Shown here one piece after another: positions 62,759 through 64,000 of a stretch of 64,000 nt of DNA (positions are counted from its first letter, which is position 1; each line of letters begins with the position of its first letter). The position numbers were made by a program, and so were the translations under genes. The notes under the pieces were generated by a model. That model made no database searches. It was not told the DNA's origin and saw only the letters and a list, made by a program, of their open reading frames with translations. The stretch is from Esteya vermicola (taxonomy: Eukaryota > Ascomycota > Sordariomycetes > Ophiostomatales > Ophiostomataceae), in the NCBI GenBank assembly GCA_002778215.1, contig PCDM01000018.1, positions 5,642,001 to 5,706,000 of the forward strand. Reading direction: 5' to 3'.

Positions 62759-64000
62759 ATGACCGCTCTCCCATACCCCCTCGACCCTCTGGGGCCGGAG
62801 GAGATCAAGACGGCCGTGGCCGTCGTCAAAAAGACGCACGGCGAGGACCTCATGTTCAACGTCGTGTCCCTGCAGGAGCCCCGCAAGGTCGAGATGGTCG
62901 CCTGGCTCGCCAACCCCATCACGGCACCCCGGCCGAGGCGTGTGGCCGACGTCGTCGTCATCGGCCCGACCGGCCAGGTCATGGAGGGCTTCGTCGACCT
63001 CGCCACGGAGACCATTACGTCTTGGGCGTCTCTGGAAGGCGTCCAGCCCATTGTAAGTCTTCCCTCTTGTTTCCTTCCTTTGCTGGTTCTCTCTGACTGG
63101 GCTAGATCACCATGGAAGAGCTCCAGCAGGTCGAGCACACCTGCCGCACCGACCCCAAGGTCATTGAGCAGTGCGAGATCAGCGGCGTCCCCAAGGAGGA
63201 CATGCACAAGGTCTACTGCGATCCCTGGACGATCGGCTACGACGAGCGCTGGGGCGCCAGCCGCCGTCTGCAGCAGGCCCTCATGTACTACCGCCCCAAC
63301 AAGGACGACAACCAGTACCAGTTCCCGCTCGACTTCTGTCCCATCTTTGACAGCGTCAAGAAGGAGATCATCGCCATCGACGTCCCCAAGATCCGCCGCC
63401 CCCTCAGCCGCGAGCCGGCCCTCAACTACAACCCCGTTGATGTGATGACTAAGCAAGGCGGATATCGGACGGACCTCAAGCCGCTCAACATCTCGCAGCC
63501 CGAGGGCGTTTCCTTCAAGGTCGAGGGGCGTGAGCTGACCTGGCAGAGCTGGAAGATGCACATTGGCTTCAACTACCGCGAGGGCATCGTGCTCAGCAAC
63601 ATTACCTACAACGACCACGGCAAGGAGCGGCCCGTCTTTTACCGCATGTCTCTCACCGAGATGGTTGTTCCCTAGTACGTCCCCTTTTCGTCCCCTCTCC
63701 TCCTCCTCTCTTCGTCTATCTTCATTGTCTGACTGGCTGGCAGTGGCTGCCCCGAGTTCCCGCACCAGCGCAAGCACGCCTTTGACCTCGGCGAGTATGG
63801 CGCCGGCTACATGACCAACAGCCTCGCTCTCGGCTGCGACTGCAAGGGCGCCATCCACTACCTCGACGCCCATTTCCCCACGCGCGAGGGCAAGATCCGC
63901 ACCATCAAGAACGCCATCTGCCTGCACGAGGAGGACGCCGGCCTGCTCTTCAAGCACACCGACTTCCGCGACGAGTCGGTCATTGTCACCCGCGCTCGCA
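62759..64000 (+). CDS. Copper amine oxidase, 5' part (cut by window end)
   Basis: Peroxisomal or cytosolic primary-amine oxidase family using copper and TPQ to oxidise amines to aldehyde, ammonia and hydrogen peroxide. Exons 62759-63052, 63106-63674 and 63744 to beyond the window; about 373 residues are visible. N-terminal MTALPYPLDPLGPEEIKTA and the N2/N3 domains are intact (VAWLANPITAPRPRRVADVVVIG, MHKVYCDPWTIGYDERWG). The catalytic domain begins at TWQSWKMHIGFNYREGIVLSNITYND, and AFDLGEYGAG carries the catalytic-base Asp. The TPQ-forming Tyr (NY[DE] motif) and copper His residues lie downstream. Introns have donors GTAAGT and GTACGT and keep phase. No signal peptide is seen. Truncation is only by the window edge. 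Confidence 0.93.

Noticed and set aside
62683..63957. A 424-codon minus-strand frame
   Set aside because: Antisense to the copper amine oxidase exons, crossing their introns; no family similarity.
1..64000. tRNA genes and CRISPR arrays
   Set aside because: I looked by eye for B-box-like GGTTCRANYCC with cloverleaf pairing and for spaced identical repeats, and found none. A tRNAscan-SE run would be decisive.

Overview
The window is nuclear DNA of a filamentous ascomycete. Introns are short (about 50-90 bp), with GTAAGT/GTATGT/GTGAGT donors and CTAAC/CTGAC branch sites. Third codon positions are GC-rich, intergenic DNA is pyrimidine-rich, and the gene families are Pezizomycotina types (PDR and ABCC transporters, a 2EXR protein, AA12, GH125). 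I infer a Sordariomycete; the order cannot be fixed from sequence alone.

Layout. (1) 1-22 kb is a transport and detoxification stretch. Two full-size PDR (ABC-G) transporters stand tail to tail, a cytochrome P450 is divergent from a small lipocalin-like gene, and a 10-exon ABCC (MRP-type) exporter follows. The 3.2 kb gap between the second PDR gene and the P450 holds one candidate tiny spliced membrane-protein gene. (2) 22-26.3 kb holds a 2EXR-domain gene divergent from a decayed Crinkler/RHS-like gene (P-loop NTPase plus PD-(D/E)XK-like nuclease), followed by a two-copy 60 bp repeat. (3) 26.5-35.5 kb is housekeeping: proteasome subunit beta5, the mitochondrial tRNA t6A enzyme Qri7, a large single-pass membrane protein and a tiny cysteine-rich CYSTM-like protein. 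(4) 35.5-40 kb is gene-poor, AT-richer DNA with a recurring TACGGAGTA word. (5) 40-50 kb carries glycan genes: an MNN10-type GT34 mannosyltransferase, a GH16 glucanase and a GH125 exo-alpha-1,6-mannosidase, separated by repeat-rich spacers. (6) 50-64 kb carries a 14-TM MFS transporter, a secreted AA12 PQQ-type dehydrogenase, the exocyst subunit Sec3 and the 5' part of a copper amine oxidase cut by the window edge.

How genes may work together. The P450 plus three ABC exporters would suit phase I/III handling of toxic compounds, and the first PDR promoter carries three AP-1/Yap-like sites within 110 bp. The GT34 and GH125 enzymes make and trim alpha-1,6-mannose linkages. Both links are inferred from families and proximity. 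No secondary-metabolite backbone gene, tRNA, rRNA, CRISPR array or intact transposon was recognised. Exon boundaries were read by eye and checked for reading phase; uncertain ones are stated.
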